Shown piece by piece: positions 47,130-58,800 of a stretch of 64,000 nt of DNA (its first letter is position 1; every line of letters begins with the position of its first letter). The notes beneath the pieces are model-generated. The model was given only the letters and a program-made list of their open reading frames with translations, did not search any database and was not told the DNA's origin. Location of the stretch: positions 310,001 through 374,000 of the forward strand of contig JAACJM010000012.1 in the NCBI GenBank assembly GCA_013368315.1, read 5' to 3'. The stretch is from Tetrapyrgos nigripes (taxonomy: Eukaryota > Basidiomycota > Agaricomycetes > Agaricales > Campanellaceae). The position numbers and the translations under genes are program-made.

Positions 47130-48669
47130 ATGAACCTTGCCCGCCACTCTATAACTGCAACAAATCCAGTCCACATCTTTGACACTCGTTTTGACGCAGA
47201 CTGTCGCATATTTACCACCTGCACCCCTGCTGGTTTCGCTGTCTATCAAGTATGTCCTTTCAAGCTGCTGAGGAAGCGCGGTACTTGCTCTTTCTTCACT
47301 CCAACCCTTCACTTTCGTTTGACATTCTCTATCAGAACTCACCGGTGGCACCCTCGTCGCCGCAGTCCCTCTCCACACCTCATCACTCCTCTTTCTTCTC
47401 GGTGGCGGTCGAAGTCCTCTGTATTCTCCGAACAAGGTCATTCTCTGGGACGATGTCGCAGGCACTGAAGTAGCCGAATTAGAATTCCGAGAACGAGTCC
47501 GTGGAATCGCCTGTCGACGAGGGTGGCTCGCTGTCGCATTACGGAGACGAGTAGCAGTCTTTGAGGTCAATGAACAGGTCACTCGATATGCAGAATGGGA
47601 TACCAGTGATAATAAACGAGGTGAATGGGTATTGTGATAGGGTATGGCATATCTGACCTACTGGTTCTCTCTCTAGGTCTGGTTGCTCTTGCTAGTGCTG
47701 CGTATTCTACTCTACTCGTCATTCCTGGCCGTCAGATGGGTCATGTCCAGCTCATTCATTTACCTCCATGTCGTGAACCTGCTCCCCTGGGTCCTCCATC
47801 CCCATCACCTCCCAAGAAACCTCCTCCTCGACCATCCAAACACCCCGTGTCTATGATTGTTGCTCACGATTCAGCCCTTACAACTTTATCAGTACCTCCT
47901 TCCGGTCGATTACTCGCCACAACCTCTTCCAAAGGAACACTAGTACGAATATGGGATTCTCACACTGGGAACAAACTCCGTGAATTCAGAAGAGGAACAG
48001 ACAAGGCCGATATTTTTGGAGTAGCATTTCGACCAGATGAGAGCGAAGTTTGTGTTTGGAGTGATAAAGGAACTGTACACATTTTCAATCTGATGTCTTC
48101 CACTTCGTGAGTCTCTATGTCTTATGCTGCGAGATCTTGAAGTATTGACTAGCCGTCGTAGAAATACACAATCTTCCTTCTCACCATTAACACCTTACAT
48201 TCGACTCCCTAAATACCTCCAATCAGAATGGTCTTACGCTCAATACCGAATACCTTCGCAATCCTCACATATATCCTTATCCACTACCTCGCGATCTCCT
48301 ACCGAAGACGTTCCTGACGAAGAAAGATTCGTCGTAGGTTGGATTCACTACTCTCCGGATGACGAGTCTGACCCCGAATCATCTGAAACACAACTCGCTG
48401 CTTTGACGTATACTGGAGGGTGGTATCGTCTTGCATTACCCAAATCTACGTCAACGGGAACGAGTTCACCGAGTTCATCCCCTCCGAAAGCGACAGCAAC
48501 TTCTCTGTCATCTCGTGTAAAGAGAACTTCTGGATCGAGCATTTCTTCTTTTACGAGTGGGATAGATAAGGGTAAAGGTAAAGAGAAGGATAGAGAGAAG
48601 GATGGTAAGGCGAGCCAGTGCACGCTAGAAGAGTTTCGGAGGTATGGTCGATGGGATGGATGGGGTTGA
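47130..48669 (+). CDS. HSV2: PROPPIN, WIPI/Hsv2-type phosphoinositide-binding protein
   Basis: A seven-bladed propeller that binds PI3P or PI(3,5)P2 and acts in autophagy. The start MNLARHSITATNPVHIFDTR FDADCRIFTTCTPAGFAVYQ is followed after an intron by RTELTGGTLVAAVPLHTSSL LFLLGGGRSPLYSPNKVILW, WDDVAGTEVAELEFRERVRG. Then HPVSMIVAHDSALTTLSVPP SGRLLATTSSKGTLVRIWDS HTGNKLREFRRGTDKADIFG. The FRRG motif for phosphoinositide binding is intact. Next are CVWSDKGTVHIFNL and RLPKYLQSEWSYAQYRIP. Low-complexity lysine/serine inserts lie near the C-terminus. It fits the WIPI3/4-Hsv2 branch better than Atg18, but I cannot exclude the latter. Confidence 0.87.
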
Positions 48670-48912
48670 TGTACTACTTAGGCACCGAGGAGGTATTGGC
48701 GACGGACTGGCGGTTTCTCTTTTGCATTTTACTTTTGGCTGGTCGTGCATGCATATACTACTATTACTCCTCATTATCCACGATCTAGGTAGACTACTTA
48801 TATATCATTACCTGATGTTTTACGCTCACTGTTGTATCAATCTAAGATGTTGCATATATGATTTATGATTTTACAAAACTCTCTACTCCAGGATTTTTAC
48901 ATGGCTTTTACA

Positions 48913-51215
48913 CTATTCCGAGCGTTTCTCGCTATCTATCGATGACGATTCTACGTTCTTGATAGGTCCGTTGAACCACTTTCTAGCGGATACGATCCAA
49001 GATAACGACGCGAATATAAAAACACTTGCGATGAGCACAACAGCGTAATCTAGAAAGAAAAAAAAGATAGAAAGAATCAATCGAAATCGTCATCAGAACT
49101 CTGAGACTCAGCAGAAAACAGATAAAGTTCATGGAACTCACTCATATCATCCGCTGTCGTCGTTTGCCCGGACGGAAACAGGAGCATGACTATGATGAAG
49201 CAGACCCAAGCGACAGCTATGGCTCCAATGGGTTTCGACCATCTTCCTAAATCGAAAGGGCCCGGGACGATCCGTTCTCGTCCTCCGATTATAGATAAAA
49301 AGATGGGAACTGTGTAGGAGGAGTAGAGACCGATAACGGACGCCCTGTTTGAAAGTGGTCAGGTTCTTACAAACTCTACAAACTCGATAATAGGGCTGTA
49401 CTCACCCTGCCAAGCTAGTCAAAGCGGCCTCTAATTGAAAGAGAAAACAAGATTAATGAAATTGGCACGAATCCGATGAAAATGAGAAATTACCTGAGAA
49501 ACCTAAAACACCTGCTATGCCTGCCATTACCATGACTAGCCACACTGCATTTACAGGCGTTTGCGTGTAGGCATTCATCTTTTTCCACCAGCGAGATCCT
49601 GGAAGTGCGTTGTCTCTGGAAGCATAGAGATAGCATCAGTATGAAAACTATCTCACGTTCTACAAGACACTCGCCTGGAGAATGCAAAAACAACTCGAGA
49701 GGCATCTACACCTTGAGCAGCTCCAGTGACATACTTTCACGCAAGGTTAGAAGACGCGTAGAGGCAGATAACAACGTTAAGAAAATCACCTGGACTACGA
49801 TAATGAGAGACCAGATAGCCAACATTCCCTTCTTTCCTAGAACGTCGAGAAAAACTTGACCCATGGGCAACGGCAGTTCAGAATCTAGGATATTGCTGAT
49901 TGATGGGATGACGAAGGACACAGCGATCAAGAGGATCCATCCGAGGCTTGTTGTTGCGCCTACGCCGATAAGGATGGCTAAGGGTGCTGCTTTAGCGGCC
50001 CCGGCTACCTCTTCCGAAATGTGGGCAGCAGAGTCATCTGATAGGCTCTCAGTAATACGCACAGGGAAATAAATCCGACACACATACATCCGGTCTTTTG
50101 AAAACCAGCCACCCCTTTGATTTGAGTATCCGTTCTCTTCTACACAAGGGAAAACCTTACGAGGGTCCACATCGCAGCAGTAAAAGATAAGCAGAAAGCC
50201 CAGCCATCTACAATAATTCTCAATATCCTCTGATAGCGAGTAATCGAGTAGGCACTCACTGTTCGCCCAACCAGTGTTATTCTCAAACTTAGTGAAAGCA
50301 TCTCGCGTCGAAACCTTGTCGTCAGAAACTACAAGCAATGCAATTATGGCTGCAATGGTGGTTCCAACTGTAACATGGTATGAGTACCAGAAGACATTGA
50401 GACAGAAGGAAATTACCATTGACAATGACATAGAATATGTTTAGACGCGCTAAAATACTGGTTGCAGCAGAACAGACAATTCCATGGGAGAATAAGATGG
50501 CAAGAAGGATCCCAAATGTGGCTCCAGCAGATAGATTTGTAGCCCCGTCCGATGCGACAGAGACGGCGGTTGTGATCATCTGCGCACAGGTAAAATCTAT
50601 TGAGCAGACTAATGTAACTTGTCCAGTGACGTTTGCCCAGCCTGGTAGAAGAACATCAATTACAGCAAGTCATTGAACAGCGCGAGATGGGTACCAGTGA
50701 TCCAACTAGAAATAGCGGCGTAACGAGGCGGCGCGAGTTTTGCTGCAAAATAGTACAAACCAGCACTTGTCGGCATAGCAGAGGTCATCTCAGCCATGGA
50801 CAGAGCAACGGTTGACACGAAAAGGCTTGGTATCAGCCATCCGAAAACCATACCCACATGTCCTCCTACAACAGACGGTCACCCCCAATGATTAGATACT
50901 TATCATAATTGAGGGCCACTCTAGTACCCACCGCTGACAAGACCAAAGGATAGGGTCGAAGACACTGAAGCAACGACACCCATAATTGAAAATGCAAATG
51001 CGATGGTCTCTATCATCTTTAGGAGGGTGCTCAGCGACATGACTTGAACTGAAGACGGACAAAACAAAACTCCGTGGTCCACTCACCGAAAACTCGCGTT
51101 TGAATTCTGCCTTGTACCCCAGTTCTGCGAGCAGGGCGTCATCAGCGCGCCTCAGAGAGTCACTATCAACCACTGCGGTTTCGACGACCGTCTTTTCGTC
51201 TTTCGGGAGATCCAT
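48913..51215 (-). CDS. APC-superfamily amino-acid/GABA permease
   Basis: A plasma-membrane transporter of the amino acid/choline (GABA-permease) family. The start MDLPKDEKTVVETAV at 51215 is preferred; an in-frame upstream ATG (51251) is possible. The acidic N-terminus leads to LGYKAEFKREFSVIETIAFA FSIMGV, VSGGHVGMVFGWLIPSLFVS TVALSMAEMTSAMPTSAGLY YF, a family hallmark. It then runs WITGWANVTGQVTLVCSID, GWAFLLAFTAAMWTLTGYDS AAHISEEVAGAAKAAPLAIL, QVFLDVLGKKGMLAIWSLII, VDASRVVFAFSRDNALPGSR WW and ERIVPGPFDLGRWSKPIGAI AVAWV. There are about twelve hydrophobic spans. The C-terminus is hydrophilic and ends DSEKRSE. More than ten introns. Substrate cannot be told by eye. Confidence 0.87.
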
Positions 51216-51402
51216 TGAGGGGAAGAGGGGAAGTGCGAGGAAAGAAGGCAACCAGAACTGAATTCATCTTTGACCCTGATAAAGGTAGTATATGTATTCG
51301 TCCGGGAGCTTGGGACTTATTGAGAATAGAATTCTCTTCTCTGAGATTTGGAAATAGAAGACGGCAGATAAGTCGTTTGGAGATAAGAGATGTTGAACAA
51401 CT

Positions 51403-51421
51403 TTGACGCGTCACGCGTCAA
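51403..51421. promoter_or_regulatory. Palindrome of two ACGCGT boxes
   Basis: TTGACGCGT C ACGCGTCAA is a 9-bp perfect inverted repeat with a one-base centre. It carries two MCB cores, with a third nearby at 51448-51453. It lies 188 bases upstream of the permease start. Confidence 0.55.
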
Positions 51422-51457
51422 GGATCCCAAATGGAGGCAAACTACTTACGCGTCGAC

Positions 51458-51469
51458 CCCTAACCCTAA
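51458..51469. promoter_or_regulatory. Telomere-like CCCTAACCCTAA
   Basis: Two copies of the TTAGGG telomere unit in inverse orientation (12 nt), within the permease/deacetylase promoter. It may be a telobox or a chance repeat. Confidence 0.35.
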
Positions 51470-51738
51470 GCTGAGTAGCAACTTTTCACGCACCTTGACC
51501 TTGCAACCAACTTGAGTCTTGAAAACACGCTGGCCGCGGCTGGCCGCTTTATAACTTTGCAGTATTATGCACCTCGCTTGAACTTCGCAACGGCGTGGTA
51601 CATCGAGGCGGTTCAGCGGTCACAAGTTCTCATTTGTCATATCTCAGCTTATCTCTGCCGGCGCCGGTTTTTCAGACTTCCACGCTCACTGCTCAGTAGC
51701 GCTCACTCGCCAGTTGACCAGTCTCTCAAGCTATCGCC

Positions 51739-53484
51739 ATGCCCGCGAAACGCGTCCTAGTCAGTATTGGAGTTGATGTGGATGCTGTTGCTGGATGGTA
51801 AGAGTCTTACGAATTAAGTACTACTTACCGGCTATTATCAATGCTGCTGCAGGCTAGGATCCTATGGAGGAGAGGATTCGCCTCTGGATATCTCCCGAGG
51901 GATGTTCGCCGGAGAAGTTGGTACCCCCCGGCTCTTGAAACTGTTCTCCAAGTATAATATCAGGACCACCTGGTTCATTCCAGGTCTATGCAATCTATGT
52001 TTCTGTATCGAACTTGTCTTAACTGGCGTATACGACAGGACACAGCTTGGAGACTTTCCCAGAGCAGATGGCCGCTGTCCGTGATTCTGGACATGAAATG
52101 TATGTAAGAGGACCAACCACCTTTCGCCGGAGCTGACACAACGGACGTAGTGGTCTCCATGGGTATTCGCACGAGGTCAGTATACCGATGGCTCTACCTT
52201 GACGCATCAGAATGACCCTTCGTTGTTAGAATCCCACTGCATTGAGTGTTGAGCAACAGAAAGATATTCTGGATCATACGTTCAAACTGCTCACCAAGTT
52301 CAATAACGGCATACCTCCAAAGGTATTACTGGCGTTCCAGACTCTGGAAATTTGAATCTGACGAATGAATACAGGGTAGTGTTGCTCCCTGGTGGGAGAC
52401 TAGTAAAGAAGGGGTTAATCTTCTCCTTGACAAGGGTGTTGAATACGGTGAGTTGCTTGGTGACCGCAAGGACGTATAACCGCTCATAGGATGTCCCGAA
52501 AGATCATTCTGGAATGGCTCACGAGTAAGACGATGTACTCGTCAGGGGATTTTCATGTACTGATGTGTACTATGCAAGTTGCCAAGCATACTATATGCGG
52601 GATGAAGATACTTGGACTAAAATCGACTACACGACCAAGGCTGGAACATGGATGAAGCCCCTTCAGCGAGGGCAAGAAACTGGTCTTGGTAAGGTTTCTA
52701 CATACTTAGGCTCTGGAATAACCTTGAGATTGATTCGCTTTGCAGTGCAAATTCCTGCCAACTGGTACGTTCTTTGCGGCCGCTGTGCTAGCATTCTGCT
52801 GACCCTTCTTCCAGGTATCTCGACGATCTTCCGCCTATGATGTGCGCTCGACAAATCTGCTTCGTTCCGCTGCATTTGTTCATATGTTCAGACAGGTTCA
52901 TCAAGGCTAGTCCAAACTCGCATGGATGGGTGAGTCATGTCATTATTGGCTATGTAGAGCTGCCAAATTCACACTGATCCAGGTCAACGCTCGGGATGTT
53001 GAACAACTGTGGAAAGATATGTTTGAATACTTCTATAGGCAAGAGCATGTCATTTGCTCGATATGCTGCATCTGACACTACAGTACCGTCTCGTGAGTAG
53101 GGAAGAAGAAGAGTTTATCTTCCGTGGGTAGAGATTGATGATACCGGAAGCGTCGTACTCATTTCTCCTGATAGCCCTTACTATCCATCCGGACGTCAGC
53201 GGGTAAGGCTATTTACATTGTCACTCTCAGAGACCAGAACTACACACACATTTCTTCTATTATCTCTCTCACAGTCGACCTCAAGTTATTTTGATGCTCG
53301 TGCGTGTTTTGCGGGTATAGATACTAGAAAACTAACCGACTCTGTCCTCTAGGAACGCTTCATCGAATGGGTCAATACTCATGAGAACGTTCACTGGGTC
53401 CCCATGATCGAAATTTCCAACGAATTCAGAGCAAAGAATAAGCCTGCTGCCGGGGCGAAAATGCCCACAGGTTTCAACCAATAA
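51739..53484 (+). CDS. NodB-fold polysaccharide deacetylase/cyclic-imidase-like hydrolase
   Basis: A metal-dependent hydrolase of the NodB (CE4) fold. It starts [77 protein letters not shown]. The GVDVD aspartates and [11 protein letters not shown], with its two histidines, form the metal site. Later are [121 protein letters not shown]. The layout matches intracellular PuuE/cyclic-imidase-like members more than secreted chitin deacetylases, and there is no signal peptide. One intron (53039-53100) has a GC donor. About a dozen introns. Confidence 0.85.
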
Positions 53485-53710
53485 GCAACTGGGGAGGTCT
53501 GTTCTCGAAATGTCAGCGTGGTGAAGAAATTATCAAAGTCAGTGTATATGATTATAGTTATCTTATGTACCTGTATCTTCGCAAACCCTGCCCGAGGTGA
53601 CGGTAGTCGCAACCTCAGTTGAGCGGAAGAACCTTCCTGATCCGAAGTTGTCATCTGAGCGAAATTGGATGCAGTATAGCGCATGGGTTCACACATCTTA
53701 TCCTTCGACG

Positions 53711-55699
53711 ATGACTGAGGATCGACATCTTCACGACGAATTAGCAGCCAATTCGGCCAGAGTGATCGCAGAGACAAAGTTTGGACCGATAAAGGGTGGT
53801 CGCGCAGCAAATAACTGTGCGGTGTGGCTAGGTAGCTATAGACGTCATATCCTTTGCCAGATCCTATAACACCCTGCTGCAGAAATACCGTACGCGCTAC
53901 CTCCAGGAAGATTTGAAGATCCAAAGCCTTTACCGGATAATTTTCGCTACGAGGATCAAGAGTATATCAAGGAGTCGAGCTGTTAGTCTTCCTTCTTTTC
54001 ACCTAACACAATAACCTCACCGGCCCGTCAAAGACTGTGCACAGCCGACTAACGATGGTCAAGCAAGCAGTAGGGCAGTTGACAATAACTTGAAGCCGAC
54101 CTCACGAGAATGGAATGAACACAGATACACCGTTCCAGGACAAAGTGGGGCTAGGGAAGCCAACAGAGAATCCGTGCGTCTCCCAGTCTTCTCTTCCTAC
54201 TATTCACACATTTTCTACTCCTAGATTATTCTTGAATATCGTGGCCCCCCCTTCTTTTCCAAATAACAAAGGATGTCCAGTCAAAGTATACATACACGGC
54301 GGTTTTTTGCAGTTCGGATCCCCTCATGGTCTGAAGGGCCAAGGGCAATACGTCTCTGCTGAACGCGAAGAGGTCAGGGTCAATATCGGTTACCGTCTAT
54401 CTGCGTTTGGCTTTCTCGCAAGTGACCAGCCCAAGATCAATGGAAATTTTGGGTTCAAAGACCAATGGCTGGCACTGAAGTGGTGTAGCGAGAACATTGA
54501 TCGGTTTGGAGGTTTGTCCAAATTTCCACTTGCCCTCGGAAACGAATCAATGAAAAGCCTTGCAGGTGATCCAGAGAACATTCAGATATTGGGATTATCA
54601 GCCGGCGCCCATTCGGTGCATCAAATCCTTCACCATGTTTCGCGTCTCCCTGAAGGAATGAGAGCGCCATTCAAGTCTGCTGTTCTGATGTCTAACGCGA
54701 TCGTGTTAGTCCTGTCTCTCCCTCGTACGCTGCTCTGTCCATAATTTCTCCTCAGATTGAAGCCCAAGAGTCCTCACGAACTGCGTCCTCAATTCGAAGC
54801 TCTCTGTCGTGTCCTTGACCTTGACCCGAAAGACCCAAATATCCTGGACATTATGCGAGATTCATCCCGTGTCTCTGCATCCAAGATCACTCATGTCATC
54901 GAGACGGACAAAATTGGGACAGAGTATGGTACTTTTCGCGGATGTCTGGATGATAATTGGATGGCTATGGACCCTGACCCTATGGCCTGGCACACATCTG
55001 GACAGTTTGCGTCCAATCTTCTGGCAAAGGGCGTGAAGAGTGTGGTTGTGGGCGACCTCAAGGTAAATGTTTGCGTTCAATTTAGCCAAGGTTATTAAGA
55101 GTGGCTGTAGGACGAATGGTACCTCTACTCTATAGCGCATCCTATTCCGACCCCGGCAGGGATCAAACCGAATCTCGAGAGATATTACCCTGAGGATATG
55201 GTAGACAGGATGGTCAAAAAGTATCGGACGCTTCCGGACAATGCCACTGAGGAGGCTAGCATGAGATTATTTGGAGAAGTACTGAGTGATTTCCAAGTTC
55301 ACTTCCCGGTACGGCTGCTCGCAAGAGATTTGCACAGTGTTGGGTATCCAATCCTCAGATATCAAGTGCGATGGACTCCGGAACAGAACCGTCCTAAAGG
55401 TGCGCTGAGGCCTCTCTTCTCTCTTGAAATGTCTTATGTCTCCAATGCCCTTAGGCTATGTAACGCATGCAACGGATTCATGCCTGTGGCATTTACGCAT
55501 TCCAGTTCTCGAACCAGATCAAGTTCCTATCGCGAAAAGCTGGTTGGAGCGAATTGAAAGCGAAGTACAGATACTGGAAGCTGACGGAAAGCCAGCTCGG
55601 CCTGTAACGCAAGTGCTGACTCTGAAGGAGGACAAGAAAATAGAATGGTGTGAAGATCCAGAATGGGAAGAGAAAATAAGGTTGTTAGACGTGCTTTAA
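53711..55699 (+). CDS. Type-B carboxylesterase
   Basis: A serine alpha/beta-hydrolase of the carboxylesterase/cholinesterase family. It starts MTEDRHLHDELAANSARVIA and reads KFGPIKGGRAANNCAVWL, EIPYALPPGRFEDPKPLP, NPLFLNIVAPPSF, CPVKVYIHGGFLQFGSPHG (oxyanion loop), VRVNIGYRLSAFGFLA, NGNFGFKDQWLALKWCSENI DRFGGDPENIQILGLSAGAH S (nucleophile serine in GLSAGA). Then come GDLKDEWYLYSIAHPIP and GYVTHATDSCLWHLRIP with the catalytic histidine. No signal peptide is evident, so it is probably intracellular. It lies in tandem 227 bases after the deacetylase, and both could act on the same small amide/ester compounds; that is inference. About ten introns. Confidence 0.86.
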
Positions 55700-55807
55700 T
55701 TACACTCAAACAGCGAGGCAAACTGTAACTGCTAGATTACGGATTCAAGATCATCTAATGTTACAATAACGGTATTAAAAATTGCAAGACTTGTGAGTTG
55801 AAGTACT

Positions 55808-58800
55808 TCATGCTTCGAGAGAGACATGTTTTGAGGCTATTTCCTTCTCGATATCTGATAAGGTTATGCCGCTCTTCTCGCAAAGGCTTCGGAAGATACT
55901 CTCCTCAGTCGTAAAAAGCGTCAAGGGCGTGTCGAATTCCTATCAAACAGCTTAGCTTCACAAACGAAACTATTGGATCGACAATGACTCACTGCAACTC
56001 GGCCAGCATCCATAACAAGTATGCGATCATAACCTGCAGAGAGAAGAATCGGTAAGAAGGAATGAAGAGATCTCAGGTCACCATACCTATGATTGTACGG
56101 AGTCGATCTGGGTGAACGACTGGTAAGTATCCAAGCTCCTTTCAGATTACGCGTGACTCACGAGCTATACATAAAAGGGTCCTATCATAAAACTCTGACT
56201 GGATAGTTTCCTGGATTTTCCTATCGGTTTCCAGATCGACCGAGGCACTAGGAAGGCAGGTAAGAGACTATCGGTTGCAATGTGGGAAATACTAACGTGG
56301 CTTCGTCCAAAATGACAACTCTTGTGTCCTTGACTAGTGCCCTAGCGAGACTGAGCAAAGAACGCTGTCCAACACTGAGGTTTGCACCTTCAGGCTCAAT
56401 GACACTATCCAAGGTAATCGCGGTGTTGTGGGTTCCTTCATCAAGTTGCGTTACTGAACTGCCAGGAGTAGGATGACCACTTTCGATGAGATAAGAGCGA
56501 CGAAGAGCATCCCACAATCGGGCATCGTCATACAGCGAAAATGGGTCAAGAGCTGTTCTCACGGTTCCTGTATATCAGGGTGCTTAACGCCAGTAGCCGT
56601 TGCATTTGAGATGTCAACTCACCGCTGAATAGAGTAGGCTGGTTGAAGAGACAGTTCGTCAATTTGCGGGTTTATTAAACTGGGTTTCACGTACATCTTG
56701 GGGAATCACTTTGAAACAAGCATTAGTAAACAGAACTGGGAGGAAATCGAGGGAGACGTACTTCCAATCTTGGAACGGAGATCCTTGAGGCCGATTTTCG
56801 AAATATCGACACTGACGACAAGATCCAGCTCAAACTATCGCCGAAAAGGTAAGGAAACTCACTCATCAATGGATATAGAACCAGCGAATTCTACAATCCG
56901 AAGGAGGGCTAGAGTAAGAGAAGATTTCCCAGCACCTACCCAAAACAATCAGATTCTGCAGGAGAAAGGACTGCACTTTTCATACCTGTCCTGCCGACAA
57001 TGCCAATCTTTTCACTTGGCCTAACGCTCAGCGAGATACCGTGCAAGACATTCGGTAACCCAGGCCGATAGCTCATAGAAACGTCTCTGAACTCGATAGT
57101 TCCCTTGCTAGGCCAGCTGGGCGGTGGCTTGGTGCTTGGAATTTCGTGAGGTGCTTCCTGTTCAATCCGATTACTGGCACTGTAACTGACGACTGGGTAT
57201 GAAGTTAGTACAGACAAGGACGTGATTCAGATGAGTGGCCTACTCCTTTCCACTGAATTCATATAGTTCTGTCTCGGTCCATCAGTTACAGAACATTAGA
57301 AATCTAGTGGCCACGGACCTCAACTTCGGCAGACTGACGTGTAACGATTGAGCAAAGCGTAGTAAGGGTAGCTATCGCATAAACCAGATTCAATATCAAA
57401 GCAACAGCACTTCGAAGAGTTCCACTTACTCGCGTAAGACAAGACGAGACCGATCTCTGCCGGGCTGATACCTGCAACGCCGATAACAGCAAACAAGGCG
57501 ACCTGAAAGGATGGTTGAACACAGGACGTTCGATATGACACGGTTCCGACATACGAAAAATACGAGTATTGCACCGAGGGAGTCGAGCCGGACGGCCAGC
57601 CATCTAGAAAAGAGAAGCATGAGTTTGAGTTTGGAAGGGTCTACTTGTTAACTTTGCTACCTTTGATTGGTGACAGTCAGAAATAACGCTCTATTTTCTG
57701 CGCTCACACATTAAGCTCAGTGAGAATTTATGGAGGAGAATCACGTACCCAAGTCGATGAAAAATTTGTTGTCATTTACAAATCTTGTTGTTTCTCCATA
57801 ACTTCGGATAGTGGATAGCCCTGAACCATATTCAGAACGAGACAGAACGTGAATGAATAGTGCGCGCACCAGTCAGACTTTCAGAGAAGTGAGCGTAGAG
57901 GAGGCTCCGCAGTATGGCATCTACGATACGAGCTCAAATGGGACACTATCATGGAAATGCGTGGAAAATACCTAAACGTTTCATTTCCCGGGCGCTTGCG
58001 CTATAGTAGGACCCAAAGTAGCGATAACCGAAGAATATGATGAAAACAGCAATCACTAGATGAAAATTCAAGCCGGGAGTCGTCTAACGCGAAGCAACAT
58101 ACTCACAGAAGTAATACTCTAAAATAGATATGACAATGACGGCCCCCAGAACGTTAGCAATGGTCAGCGCGACTGGCCACCGGGTTAGTAACGTCTTTTC
58201 CGTTGTCTCGACAGCTAGAGCACTCACATATTCTCAGGGACGCTAGAATGGCGTATTCAGCGGGATGCACCGGCTACACGGAAGTGAGCACTTACTGGGG
58301 AGCTGATTATCAATATCTGCATTGAGACGAGATGTGTGAGCAAAACCATCAATATACAAATGGATGGAGGAATCCGCACTGTCAATATCTTTTCCTAGCA
58401 CTGACTGTATGCGTCCTAATGGTGTCGTATCGAAGAATGACATCGGCGCATGTAGAATATGATAAATGGAGTTGTTATGAAGGTTTTTGGAGGCCAAAGT
58501 TGACAGGAAGTCTATCGAGAGACCTCTGACACCAAATCAAAAAGAGGCATCGGAGTTGCAATGAAAGGACTCACATAGCGAACGTGAAGAACGCTTGAGA
58601 CAACCCCAGGCCCGCATAAAGAATTTGATAGAATGAATATGGACGATCAAAAGTGTTGCCCTCCCACCAGATCAAACTAAAAAAAAAAAGAACAAAAAAA
58701 TCTAAGCAAGCGGCTTCACAGGTCGGTAGATGGAACCTTTGCATACCTATACGTATTCACGATCTGACTACCCTGCATAAGCAGCATAGACAACAACAAC

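Larger units (their letters stand above)
51216..51738. promoter_or_regulatory. Divergent promoter of permease and deacetylase
   Basis: 523 bases between two genes transcribed apart. It contains an inverted pair of ACGCGT boxes, a third ACGCGT at 51448-51453 and a telomere-like CCCTAACCCTAA. Confidence 0.5.
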
